From the NCBI GenBank assembly GCA_020444325.1, contig JAHLLD010000001.1, forward strand, positions 124,001-188,000: a stretch of DNA of 64,000 nt. The letters run 5' to 3'. The notes beneath the pieces were generated by a model. The model saw nothing but the letters and a program-made list of their open reading frames with translations, was not told the origin of the DNA and made no database searches. The DNA comes from a bacterium. Lineage in GTDB: Bacteria; Bacteroidota; Ignavibacteria; SZUA-365. Of the stretch, positions 50,588-58,640 are shown in pieces; position 1 is the first letter of the stretch; every line of letters starts with the position of its first letter. The translations under genes and the position numbers were made by a program.

Positions 50588-50697
50588 ATGGGAACGCGGA
50601 TCTTCACGGGTTGTACGGATTTCCACGGAGACTATGGCGAGTGCTTTCTCTGTCCTCCGTGGAGATCCGTAAGACCCGTGAGAATCCGTGTTCCCAT
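50588..50697. repeat. Palindromic element (CGGATC type), copy B
   Basis: It has the same words as copy A: ATGGGAACGCGGATCTTCAC on the left, GAATCCGTGTTCCCAT on the right, with ACGGAG/CTCCGT in the middle. It lies between the subtilase start and the end of the phosphatase gene. Confidence 0.85.
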
Positions 50698-50707
50698 TGA
50701 TGGGACT

Positions 50708-51832
50708 CTACGTGTTCCCGTTGCCAGGCTTATAGCGGAGGAGCAAGAGGGAGATGTCGTCGTGCTGGCGGGCGTCGCCGGTGTAGCGGCGGATGCGTTC
50801 GATGATGTGATTGCCGACATGTTCGGCGTCGAGTTCGCCGATGCGCGAGAGCAGGCGGCGGAAGCGTTCGTCGCCGAAGAATTCGCCGCGTTCGTTGCGC
50901 GCCTCGGTGAGTCCATCGGAATACACGCAGAGCAGATCGCCGGGCTGGAGGGTAACGGACTGCGTGCGATAGGTAGCGCTGGCGAGGATGCCGAGGGCGG
51001 CGCTTCCGCGTTCGAGTTCAACGGGTTCACCGTCGCGGAGAAGGATGGGCGGCATGTGTCCCGCATTCACAAATTCCATTGCCCCGCTCTCCCGCGTGAT
51101 TTCCAGGTAGAGCAGGGAGGCGAAGCGATTGGGAATGCCGTCGCGTGCAAAGATCGCGTTGATCTGTCCCGCGAGATCGGCGACGGAACTGCGCTGCGGC
51201 GCGAGCGCGCGCATGGTGGCCTGCAGCTTCGCCATGAACAGTGCGGCACCGAGTCCCTTTCCCGCGACATCCCCGAGACAGAGTCCAAGCTTGTCGTCGC
51301 AGACCGTGATGTAATCCACGAGATCCCCGCCCACATCATTCGCAGGAATGGTGTGGATATAGATATCCCAGTTTTCAAACGTCGGATGCGTATCCGGCAT
51401 GAGCGCATCCTGCACCACGCGTCCCGCTTCGAGTTCATCGCGGGCCATGATCTTATCCTTCAGTTCCAGCAGGAGGATGAAGAGAATCAGGAAGCCCCCG
51501 ACGATGTGCCAGTTCGTCGTTGTGGACACATCCCCGGAGCTGACCGTGGTCTGCATGAACAGCAGCATGATGACGCCGATGAGGAGAAGGACGCGGCGGG
51601 CAGGCGTCAGATGCATGTACATGGCCTTGAACAGCCAGTAGGGCACGACGAACACTTTCTTGAACATGCTCATATGCTTGAGCCGCTCCTTGCGTTCATC
51701 GCTCAGGAAGAACTCGAGCACTTCCTGCCAGTCCTGCCGCACGCTTTTCCGAAAATCCTGCTGCTTGAAATCCGACCGCAGGGTTTCGCGGAAGCCCGCT
51801 TCTTTCTTCTCGTATGTATTCTGCTGGCTCAC
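50708..51832 (-). CDS. Membrane-anchored PP2C/SpoIIE-type serine phosphatase
   Basis: The 374-residue protein has a charged N-terminus (about 1-75), two membrane helices (VLLLIGVIMLLFM and VGGFLILFILLLEL), then a PPM phosphatase domain. Metal-binding motifs are DVGGDLVDYI (GGD), LGDVAGKGLGAALFMA, DLLCVYSDGLTEARN and ARQHDDISLLLLR. It resembles RsbU-like phosphatases that act on anti-sigma antagonists; RELEAGRVVQDALMP-like sequence (DELEAGRVVQDALMP) is the usual linker. No STAS or kinase partner is nearby, so its target is unknown. The start is the ATG at 51832. Confidence 0.9.
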   Translation of the reverse strand: MSQQNTYEKKEAGFRETLRSDFKQQDFRKSVRQDWQEVLEFFLSDERKERLKHMSMFKKVFVVPYWLFKAMYMHLTPARRVLLLIGVIMLLFMQTTVSSGDVSTTTNWHIVGGFLILFILLLELKDKIMARDELEAGRVVQDALMPDTHPTFENWDIYIHTIPANDVGGDLVDYITVCDDKLGLCLGDVAGKGLGAALFMAKLQATMRALAPQRSSVADLAGQINAIFARDGIPNRFASLLYLEITRESGAMEFVNAGHMPPILLRDGEPVELERGSAALGILASATYRTQSVTLQPGDLLCVYSDGLTEARNERGEFFGDERFRRLLSRIGELDAEHVGNHIIERIRRYTGDARQHDDISLLLLRYKPGNGNT

Positions 51833-51888
51833 AGGCCTCGCTGTATGATAGAGCGCATGATCCGATATACGGGGAAAGCAGGCAATTG

Positions 51889-52575
51889 TTACCTGCTGAT
51901 CATATCATGTTTTCCCGAACTCCAGAGCATGGCCGGGAGCACCCAGTCCGCCGTCGCCCTGTAGAAAAATCCCTTCGCCGCATTTTCCGGCATCTGGATT
52001 TCGTAATAGCGCCGCACCCCGTGCTTGAGGCAGAGTTCGAGATAATCGCGACAGGATGTACGGTCCGTCCCGGGGTGATAAATGGAAAGCACATTGCCGC
52101 TGAGATACTCTTCGTGCTCCTTCCAGTACGCGGTGAACACCTCGGTACACGTCGCCAGCAGCACGACCTGGATTTCCGGATTGCGCAGCTTGCTGGTGAT
52201 GATTACGGCAATGCCGCCGCCGACCCGGGCGCCGACAATACTGATATGCGATGCGGGGACACCGGCATCGAGAAGCTTCTGTATCTCCTTCACCGTCTCA
52301 TCGGCGAACAGGTACGGATGCGTATCCTTCTCGCGCGGATAACTGATGACCGTGAAGCCCTCAGCGGCGAAGCGATTGACGATCCCGGCATAATCATATT
52401 TCCCGTACTGCGGGTCCACCGGCTGCATGTCCTCGCCGGTCACCACATCGTCAGGGATGTAGAACATGTAGAATTTCTTCGGGTTGATGTCGTCAGGCAC
52501 GTGGGCAAAAATGCTCTGCGCCTGCGCGGCGGTCGTCAGCAGAAGCAGCAATGGCAGGATAAAAACGCGATGCAT
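51889..52575 (-). CDS. Exported alpha/beta-hydrolase-like protein lacking the nucleophile serine
   Basis: The 228-residue protein has a signal peptide (VFILPLLLLLTTAAQAQ). The core looks like a small alpha/beta hydrolase: KFYMFYIPDDVVTG, FAAEGFTVISYPRE, ISIVGARVGGGIAVIIT and QVVLLATC. The nucleophile elbow reads GARVGG where active hydrolases have GxSxG, so the usual Ser is absent. It could be a non-catalytic binding protein or have another nucleophile. The end lies close to the phosphatase gene on the same strand. The chosen ATG (52575) begins the signal peptide; an upstream frame is open but without features. Confidence 0.65.
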   Translation of the reverse strand: MHRVFILPLLLLLTTAAQAQSIFAHVPDDINPKKFYMFYIPDDVVTGEDMQPVDPQYGKYDYAGIVNRFAAEGFTVISYPREKDTHPYLFADETVKEIQKLLDAGVPASHISIVGARVGGGIAVIITSKLRNPEIQVVLLATCTEVFTAYWKEHEEYLSGNVLSIYHPGTDRTSCRDYLELCLKHGVRRYYEIQMPENAAKGFFYRATADWVLPAMLWSSGKHDMISR

Positions 52576-52714
52576 GAGGAGTCGTTTTCTGTGAAAAAGG
52601 GACGAAAAGCGGTCGAATACCGGAAAAATATGCAGAAAGTGCATAAAACCGGCGTCACCTTTATGCAGTTTCTGCATAATGTACGAAGGAAGAGCCTGCG
52701 TTACCACCTGCGCA

Positions 52715-53485
52715 TCAGTTCGCAGGACTTCTTTCCCAGTGCGTCTCCAGCGCGCACGCCGCCACGTCTCCGTTGCGAATTTCGTGCCGGGCGACGAGCA
52801 GGGTGGAGTTATCATCGGGCGGAAGCAGCTGCGTGGAAACGAGTATGTCGACGCCATAACGTACTTCCTTGCGGTAATGCACGATCAGTCGGCGGAGTGC
52901 GGCGTCACGCGGAATCTCCACGGGCATGGTTTCCAACGCCCATTCGACATAGCGGATATTGTTGACATGTCCGTTGCTGTCGATGTCGCTCATGCGAACG
53001 GAGAAATCCCGCTGTTCATCGACCCGCTCCACCGGCTGCGGCGATTGCGGGGTAGACAGCTCCTCGACATCCCCTTCGATGCCGTAGCGGGAAAATATCT
53101 CCATCGGGATGCGGGCGGGACGCTTGCGCGCGGTATCCACGTACACCCACTGTGAGTCCGCCTCCACAATAGGCTTTCCTTCCGCATCCTGCACCGCGTA
53201 GCGGCGATTGGCGAGGAAGCGGCGCATGGCCATGGGCTGCGTGAGAATATGTGCGACGTCGCGATGACGCAGCGTACCGTGGATGCGAATATCCCAGCGG
53301 CTCAGCAGCCAGGCAACCTGTTCCTTTTCATAGAACGCAATGCCCACGTCATAGTCTTCACTCTGCAGCAGCGCGAGATCTTCGAACCAGCGCAGCATGG
53401 CGAGCACGGTCGCCCGCAGCTGCGCATCACAGTCGTAATAATGTACCGGGTAATCGTGCCGGTACTCATGTCCCCCATTCATCAT
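52715..53485 (-). CDS. Acyl-ACP thioesterase
   Basis: The 256-residue cytoplasmic protein is a double hot-dog-fold thioesterase that releases free fatty acids from acyl-ACP. Seen are HYYDCDAQLRATVLAMLRWFEDLA, the N-terminal hot-dog start, QVAWLLSRWDIRI, and RRFLANRRY. The second hot-dog starts FSVRMSDIDSNGHVNNIRYVEWALE, with the active-site Asp-x-Asn-x-His pattern. IVHYRKEVRYGVDI follows. Bacterial members often supply free fatty acids for lipids or membranes. The ATG at 53485 overlaps the TGA of the DUF3267 gene (ATGA), so they are co-translated. Confidence 0.9.
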   Translation of the reverse strand: MMNGGHEYRHDYPVHYYDCDAQLRATVLAMLRWFEDLALLQSEDYDVGIAFYEKEQVAWLLSRWDIRIHGTLRHRDVAHILTQPMAMRRFLANRRYAVQDAEGKPIVEADSQWVYVDTARKRPARIPMEIFSRYGIEGDVEELSTPQSPQPVERVDEQRDFSVRMSDIDSNGHVNNIRYVEWALETMPVEIPRDAALRRLIVHYRKEVRYGVDILVSTQLLPPDDNSTLLVARHEIRNGDVAACALETHWERSPAN

Positions 53486-54147
53486 GCAGGTTCCTCCGTC
53501 TGCTGTGTTTCCTGCGCTGTCCGTTCCGCATCCTCGTCACCCCGTCCTGTTTCCCCTCCGGGACTCAGCGCCCCATCTTCCCCGGGAAGCAGCACATAGC
53601 AGCCGGCGCGTGTCGGATGATCTTCGATCAGTGCGGTGGAATCGATATCGCGCAGCAGCCAGAGGATAAGCATGTCGCCACCGGCGGCGAAAGTGAAGAA
53701 CAGTCCGAAAGCCGCCCAGGACGCACTGCCGAAAGCGACCGCGTACAGCGCGGGCAGAATGCCGAGCAGGATGAGGGGCATGACAGCGCCGATGCGATAG
53801 GGACGCGCCTCCATCGGCTCGCTGCAATGCGCGTAGGGCGTAACGGTTTTCCAGTCGAAGCCGAAACGGATCACGCCGAACGGTTTTCCCGTCAGCCATT
53901 TCCATGTCAGTCCATGAATTCCCTCATGCACCACGATGCCCACCGCAACCGCCACAAGCAGCGGCAGCAATCCCCCATCAACGAAAATCGACCGAATCCC
54001 ATCTGTCCCCCACAACAGCAAATACGGCACGCCAAGCACCAGTACCGCCGGCAGCGCAAAATACACCATCAGAAAATTCGCCTGCAGCAGGGAGACCGAT
54101 CGGTCCTCTCTTTGAAATTCTGCTCCGGAATACTGTTCCGCCATCAT
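53482..54147 (-). CDS. DUF3267 membrane zincin-like protein
   Basis: The 221-residue membrane protein carries HEGIHG (HExxH zinc motif) in VVHEGIHGLTWKWL, followed by YAHCSEPMEARPYRIGAVMP, as in the DUF3267 family of putative zinc peptidases. There are four helices or so (MVYFALPAVLVLGVPYLLL, LLPLLVAVAVGIVV and later ones). The C-terminus is Gly/Glu/Gln-rich and disordered. Function is unknown; intramembrane peptidase activity is an inference from HExxH. The upstream frame runs into hairpin DNA, so ATG 54147 is chosen. It is the first gene of an operon with the acyl-ACP thioesterase. Confidence 0.85.
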   Translation of the reverse strand: MMAEQYSGAEFQREDRSVSLLQANFLMVYFALPAVLVLGVPYLLLWGTDGIRSIFVDGGLLPLLVAVAVGIVVHEGIHGLTWKWLTGKPFGVIRFGFDWKTVTPYAHCSEPMEARPYRIGAVMPLILLGILPALYAVAFGSASWAAFGLFFTFAAGGDMLILWLLRDIDSTALIEDHPTRAGCYVLLPGEDGALSPGGETGRGDEDAERTAQETQQTEEPA

Positions 54148-54512
54148 CGCATGCGCTTGTGATACATTGACGCAAGATCGGTGCTTGAGAGTTGCTTCGC
54201 AACTCGCTTGAGACTCCGCGTTCCGCGGAGTCGCATGAGTTCCGCTTCCACCTACGCTTTCGCTTTGCTCAAGCTTCGGCGGACGGAGACGCGGAACGCA
54301 GGAGTGACACTTCGTGTCACGCGTGAGTCCCCCGATTTCATCGGGGGACGAACTCAAGCGCGCCGATAGGCGCTCCAGCGTGAGTCCCCAGATGGAATCG
54401 GGGACGAACTCCCGCGTGCCGGTAGGCGCTCCAGCGCGGCGCAGCCGCTATTCGCTATTCACACCTGAAGGTCGTATTTTCCTGTACTTTACATTGCCTG
54501 AGTAAGTGATAT
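54148..54512. repeat. 365-base divergent gap with hairpin-hexamer array (54178-54450)
   Basis: Modules are GAGTTGC-TTC-GCAACTC, GCTTGA, GACTCCGC...GCGGAGTC, GCATGA, a long GTTCCGC...GCGGAAC enclosing other words, GCAGGA, GTGACAC-TTC-GTGTCAC, GCGTGA, GTCCCCCGAT-TTC-ATCGGGGGAC and GCGCC-GATA-GGCGC. The hexamer GCNKGA is clearest here. The promoters of both divergent genes must be at the edges; 54455-54512 is AT-rich before the ATG at 54513. There is no ORF. Confidence 0.88.
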
Positions 54513-55424
54513 ATGACATCATCCCCACAGCAAGCCCGACGCATCTGGTTCTGGAGTGTCGTTGCGGCTGTGCTGTTTATCACACTGCATATTGTGGAGG
54601 ATCTGCTCGGAACGGTGCATCTCAGTACATGGGCGTTCGCGCTGCTGATACTGACGTACAGCATGTGGATATGGATCAGGCAGCATGCTTTGCTGCGCAT
54701 GACCATTGGTGTGATGGCGGCGACGCTGGGCATGCACTATGAGCTGGCGATGCATATGCAGACGATGCTTTCGCGGCAGAGCTGGACGCTGCACCTGATC
54801 GGCTTCGCGGTGCTGCTGCTGTTCAGTCTGCCCGCTTCCCTGCTGCAGCGCAAGCGCACGCGCACCTGGTATCGCTGGCTGTTCGATCGCGCGTGTGAGG
54901 GAAGCAGGAAGGATCCTGCCGAACCCGGGAAGGACAGTACCAACGACTCCGCCGGGCAGCAAGGGGATGATTATTCAGCAACCCCTGTCATGGTTCGTCA
55001 CACGCAGTACTCCATGAAAGAGCTGCGCCGCTTCGCGAGCTTCCTCAGTAAACGGCATATCGCTGTCTCGCAGTGGAACAACTCAACCCTCACACTGTTT
55101 CTGCCCGGGGAGCAGTATCTGTATCGGCGCAGGGGATTTGATCCCTCCGATGTCACGAAGGTGACGTTTGAGGAAAACGGAGACATGTACGTGCACATCT
55201 CCAGGATGGATTGTCAGCCGTACCTGCATGCCTGTCCCTACTCGAAACTGTGCGGTGGCATCGGTAATGTAATGTTCGACCTCCTGCAGCGGCAGCGTCA
55301 GGGCGAAGAGGATCTCATCCTTCGCGAGGTACATGACGATACGCGCCAGGCACAATCGGTGTTGATTATCATCGGGGGACTCGTGTTCATCTTCGCTGCG
55401 ATGCTTTATCTCGATGTGATCTGA
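54513..55424 (+). CDS. Membrane protein of unknown function with soluble C-terminal domain
   Basis: The 303-residue protein has four N-terminal helices (WSVVAAVLFITLHIVEDLL, FALLILTYSMWIWI, MTIGVMAATLGMHYELAM and LHLIGFAVLLLFSLPASLL). A charged linker follows (about 130-160). Then a soluble part of about 110 residues carries LSKRHIAVSQWNNSTLTLFLPGEQYLYRRRG and the cysteine-containing MDCQPYLHACPYSKLCGGIGNVM. A C-terminal helix (VLIIIGGLVFIFAAMLYL) is next. Not recognised. The cysteines could bind metal or form a disulphide. It is a single gene; the ribosome-binding site is weak. Confidence 0.6.
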   Translation: MTSSPQQARRIWFWSVVAAVLFITLHIVEDLLGTVHLSTWAFALLILTYSMWIWIRQHALLRMTIGVMAATLGMHYELAMHMQTMLSRQSWTLHLIGFAVLLLFSLPASLLQRKRTRTWYRWLFDRACEGSRKDPAEPGKDSTNDSAGQQGDDYSATPVMVRHTQYSMKELRRFASFLSKRHIAVSQWNNSTLTLFLPGEQYLYRRRGFDPSDVTKVTFEENGDMYVHISRMDCQPYLHACPYSKLCGGIGNVMFDLLQRQRQGEEDLILREVHDDTRQAQSVLIIIGGLVFIFAAMLYLDVI

Positions 55425-55468
55425 TCCCTGTACCTACTTCATTCCCCTCTTTCCCTTCTCCCCCCCCC

Positions 55469-55498
55469 AAAAAAACACCCCGCCGAATTGGCGGGGTG
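55469..55498 (-). terminator. Rho-independent terminator of the ferritin-like gene
   Basis: On the reverse strand: CACCCCGCC-AATTC-GGCGGGGTG (9-bp perfect stem) then seven T. It lies 66 bases after the stop of the ferritin-like gene. Confidence 0.93.
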
Positions 55499-55564
55499 AA
55501 GAGAGCTGTAATCCTGCGGAAGCGTTGTTCCGCTGTTACTCGGGTCGTGCGACGGCGGTCAGAA

Positions 55565-55990
55565 TTACAATGGCCAGTCGCGCAGGATGCGTTCGGTTTC
55601 CTCTGCGTGACCGCTTTCATCGCGCACCATGTCTTCGAGCTGCACGGCGAGTCCTTTATCGCCAAACTCTTCGGCCTGCTTTGCGCGCTCGGTGTAGCCG
55701 GCGATGGCTTTGCGCTCGGCTTCCACCACGGCTTCAAGCATTTCACGGTTGCTGCCGGCAGCCTTGATCGGAGCCGGTTCCGTCGTCGGTTCGCCGCCGA
55801 GTGCGACAATTTTGTTGGCTAGGAATTCTGCGTGCAACTGCTCGTCGGGCACTTCCGCCATGTAAAAGTCTTTCAACTGGGGACGGTAGGGACCCGTGGC
55901 CTTGGCCGCGTATGTGATGTACTGAATGATTGCGCTGAGTTCGTTCGAGAGATCTTCGTTGAGTTTTTCAATCAATGCTTTCTTGTCCAT
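55565..55990 (-). CDS. Ferritin-like (bacterioferritin/Dps-type) di-iron protein
   Basis: The 141-residue protein is a four-helix di-iron protein. The metal ligands fit: Glu in LSNELSAIIQYITYA, ExxH in PDEQLHAEFL, Glu in EAVVEAERKAIAGYTE, and ExxH in RDESGHAEETERIL. It is close to bacterioferritins without a haem Met or to the ferritin-like YciE/encapsulated families. It probably stores or detoxifies iron. The start is ATG 55990, with GAGGAG seven bases before; an ORF 24 bases longer lacks this. A strong terminator follows. Confidence 0.88.
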   Translation of the reverse strand: MDKKALIEKLNEDLSNELSAIIQYITYAAKATGPYRPQLKDFYMAEVPDEQLHAEFLANKIVALGGEPTTEPAPIKAAGSNREMLEAVVEAERKAIAGYTERAKQAEEFGDKGLAVQLEDMVRDESGHAEETERILRDWPL

Positions 55991-56103
55991 GTACTCCTCT
56001 ACATCATATATCATGAAACATCGTTCATGTAAATAGAACCCGAAATCGGCGAAAAGAGTTCAGGATTGCCGTTATCGGGATGCATGGAGAGAAGGGATTT
56101 CGC

Positions 56104-56643
56104 TCAGGTGTTCATGGACGCGAGATAGCGCGAAGTTATCACATTGAGATGATGCCGTTCGTGCCCGGCGATCATCCACGGTATCGCGCGCACACTCATT
56201 TCCTTGCCATCCGCCCTGCCCCTTCGGCGCTGCACATCCTCGCCCCAGGTTTCAAAGAGAAAAAGATTGGATGTGCGCAGTTGACGGTATTCGCCCGCAA
56301 GACTGTCGCGCGAACGCGCGTCAAAGTAACCTTCGCTGACATAGAGGTCCTGATCGTATCCCGGCAGGTCGGCGGACTCACCCCGCGCAAAGCATAGCGC
56401 CCGCGTGGCGAAAATGCGTTCGGTATCGACGATGTGGCCGATGACCTCACGTATACTCCATTTCCCCTCGGCATAGCGGTATCCCGCCTGCTCATCCGTC
56501 AGTCCTCGAAGCAGATCCACCACTTCCTTCATCTGCGCCTGCAGAATATCGAGCAGATCTCCCCGCTGCAGCGTATCGAGATACGCCTGATAATACGGCG
56601 CGTATTCATCGGGATTTGGAAAAAGATACTGCTGTGTCGACAT
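56104..56643 (-). CDS. DinB family protein
   Basis: The 179-residue four-helix protein is of the DinB/YfiT metal-dependent thiol-transferase superfamily. The three metal His are visible in REVIGHIVDTERIFA and IAGHERHHLNVI. The mid segment DEQAGYRYAEGKWSIREVIGHI is the DinB_2 pattern. Members may transfer bacillithiol or mycothiol or act on small substrates; the exact function is unknown. The ATG at 56643 follows AAGGAAGGAAACACC, a good ribosome-binding site. It lies 67 bases downstream of the TerC gene on the same strand. Confidence 0.9.
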   Translation of the reverse strand: MSTQQYLFPNPDEYAPYYQAYLDTLQRGDLLDILQAQMKEVVDLLRGLTDEQAGYRYAEGKWSIREVIGHIVDTERIFATRALCFARGESADLPGYDQDLYVSEGYFDARSRDSLAGEYRQLRTSNLFLFETWGEDVQRRRGRADGKEMSVRAIPWMIAGHERHHLNVITSRYLASMNT

Positions 56644-56710
56644 GGTGTTTCCTTCCTTTATAATTCCACTTGGTGTCTTTGCGTCTTTGTGACTTTGTGC
56701 TCCCAGGATA

Positions 56711-57469
56711 CTATTCCTGCTTTTCAGACTGCACCTCCCGGATAACATTACTGCGCTTCGCCGGGGGATCGTTCGGACGGCCTTCACGCCTGCGCCGGTT
56801 ATAACTGTAGCGCATCTGCAGCAGCTCGACCACGAGGGCGAATCCCATTGGCAGGTAGATGTAGGCCTTGGGAATATCGCTGTGCAATCCTTCGAGGAAA
56901 ATGGTAACACCGATGGTGACCAGAAAGGCGAGGGCGAGAATTTTCAGTGCCGGGTGTTTGAGGATGAAGTCGCCGATGGTTTTCGCGAAAGCGAGGATGA
57001 CGGCGAAGGATGCCACGACAGCGGTGATGATAACCCAGACTTCCGAGGTGAGTCCCACCGCCGTAATCACCGAGTCGATGGAAAAGACCACGTCGAGCAG
57101 CACGATCTGCGTGATCACGGCAGCGAAACCGGACGCTGTGCGCGCATGCACTTCCTCCTCATGCAGCTCCACCGTCTCGTGGATTTCTCTAACGGCCTTG
57201 TAGATGAGGAAGAGTCCGCCAAGCAACAGCAGCAGATCCCGCGCCGAGAGCGAGGCGACCAGCGGCTCGGTCAGATGTGCAAGCACGAGCACAAGCCCCA
57301 GCATCAGGATGCGCGCCACGAGGGCGAGGGCGAGTCCGATCACCCGCGCCCTGTTGCGCCTCGCTTCCTCGAGACGGGAGACGAAAATGGAGATGACGAG
57401 AATGTTGTCGATGCCCAGGACCAGTTCGAGTCCTACGAGCAATGCAAGGGTAGCGAGTGAATCGAGCAT
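56711..57469 (-). CDS. TerC family integral membrane protein
   Basis: The 252-residue protein has about seven helices. It opens LATLALLVGLELVLGIDNILVISIF, the TerC signature with GxDN, and has VVFSIDSVITAVGL, the second acidic motif (SxDS), then VTIGVTIFLEGLHSDIPKAYIYLPMGFALVVEL. These residues fit a metal-binding transporter; TerC proteins export Mn2+ or Ca2+ or act in tellurite resistance. The charged C-terminal tail is RRREGRPNDPPAKRS. The ATG at 57469 starts at the expected first helix. Confidence 0.93.
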   Translation of the reverse strand: MLDSLATLALLVGLELVLGIDNILVISIFVSRLEEARRNRARVIGLALALVARILMLGLVLVLAHLTEPLVASLSARDLLLLLGGLFLIYKAVREIHETVELHEEEVHARTASGFAAVITQIVLLDVVFSIDSVITAVGLTSEVWVIITAVVASFAVILAFAKTIGDFILKHPALKILALAFLVTIGVTIFLEGLHSDIPKAYIYLPMGFALVVELLQMRYSYNRRRREGRPNDPPAKRSNVIREVQSEKQE

Positions 57470-57485
57470 ACGTCAGGCAGATGGG

Positions 57486-57525
57486 AAAAAAAGTGGCGTC
57501 ACGGCAACATACGCGCATGACGCCA
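57486..57525 (-). terminator. Rho-independent terminator of mscL
   Basis: On the reverse strand the stem TGGCGTCA / TGACGCCA encloses a 16-nt loop and is followed by C and seven T. It lies 36 bases after the mscL stop, upstream of the TerC gene. Confidence 0.9.
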
Positions 57526-57560
57526 GCAAGACAACAGTCTCAAAGTGACCCGGTCGCGAA

Positions 57561-57971
57561 TCAGCCGTTCTGACTCTTGAGAATGTCGCGAATTTCCGTG
57601 AGCAGCACTTCGTCAGCGGGAGGTGCCGGGGGTTCGGCCGCGGCCTCTTCCTCTTTCTTCCTCTTCATGTTGTTCATGCCCTTGACCACCATGAAAATCG
57701 CGAAAGCGATGATGATGAAGTCGATGATAGTCATGAAGAACGTGCCGTAATTGACCGTAACGGCCGGAGTCTCACCGACAGCTTCCTGTACGACAATGAC
57801 GAGCTGCGTAAAATCCACTCCCCCGAGCAGCACACCTATCGGCGGCATCACAACATCGGCGACGAAGGATTTGACAATGGTTCCAAACGCTGCACCGATG
57901 ACAATACCGATCGCCATATCGATGACATTCCCGCGCACGGCGAATTCCTTGAATTCTTTCATCATGCTCAT
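57561..57971 (-). CDS. mscL: Large-conductance mechanosensitive channel
   Basis: The 136-residue channel opens under membrane tension to release solutes in osmotic shock. It begins [22 protein letters not shown], the canonical N-terminal helix and TM1. It has [21 protein letters not shown], a periplasmic loop, TM2 ([22 protein letters not shown]) and a C-terminal helix with LLTEIRDIL. All the expected parts are present. The ATG at 57971 follows GAGGAG; the upstream frame lacks features. A terminator is at 57486-57525. Confidence 0.97.
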   Translation of the reverse strand: MSMMKEFKEFAVRGNVIDMAIGIVIGAAFGTIVKSFVADVVMPPIGVLLGGVDFTQLVIVVQEAVGETPAVTVNYGTFFMTIIDFIIIAFAIFMVVKGMNNMKRKKEEEAAAEPPAPPADEVLLTEIRDILKSQNG

Positions 57972-58088
57972 GGGCAATTCTCCTCTGTTTTTATAAGGAT
58001 GCAAGATGTCTGAAAAGGGGACATCCAACAATACTGAACCAGTGGCATTTTGGCAAGCGCGCCGGGAAATGCGGCCATGAAACGAGTC

Positions 58089-58475
58089 CTATTTCGCGGG
58101 CTCGTACAGTGCGGCGACGGCTCCGCCGGGATCGCGAATCACGCAGAAGCGTCCGCTGCCGCCGAGGGAGCGCACTTCCGTCACTGCTTCGCCCCCGTGC
58201 TCGGCACAGGCCTTCAGGCTCGCATCCAGATCGTCAACGGTGATGTAAAGCAGCCACTGGGCGGGGAGCCCCGTATTCCCGCCCCGCGCATGACACACGC
58301 CCGCGGTAGCACGCCCGCTGTCGGGATCGTTCATGCTGTAATCTTCATAGTCCCCCATCGGCACGCCCTCGGGTTTCCAGCCCACGACGGCAGCATAAAA
58401 ATCGCGGACCTCCTCGGCATTCTCCACGGTGAGATCCGTCCATGTAATACTCCCCGTTTTCGCGGCTTCGCTCAT
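58089..58475 (-). CDS. VOC (glyoxalase/bleomycin-resistance-fold) protein
   Basis: The 128-residue protein begins ITWTDLTVENAEEVRDFYAAVVGW, the first beta-alpha-beta-beta-beta unit. It has LLYITVDDLDASLKACAEHGGE and GRFCVIRDPGGAVAALYEP, typical of the glyoxalase-like VOC family. The metal or substrate is unknown. The start is ATG 58475 with GAGGAA upstream. The bases 58476-58640 before the next gene carry no ORF or strong repeat. Confidence 0.85.
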   Translation of the reverse strand: MSEAAKTGSITWTDLTVENAEEVRDFYAAVVGWKPEGVPMGDYEDYSMNDPDSGRATAGVCHARGGNTGLPAQWLLYITVDDLDASLKACAEHGGEAVTEVRSLGGSGRFCVIRDPGGAVAALYEPAK

Positions 58476-58640
58476 AGTATTCCTCTGTGATGTGACCGTG
58501 ACTGAAATAATACAAAACCCGGGCTGCGCGGACAATATGCGGGACGGCAGATTCGGCATGGTGATACACCGTACATGTGCCCCAATGCAGCCAACGCGCT
58601 GCCTTTCTTCCGGCAGCCGCCCGACGTATTTTTATCCATC

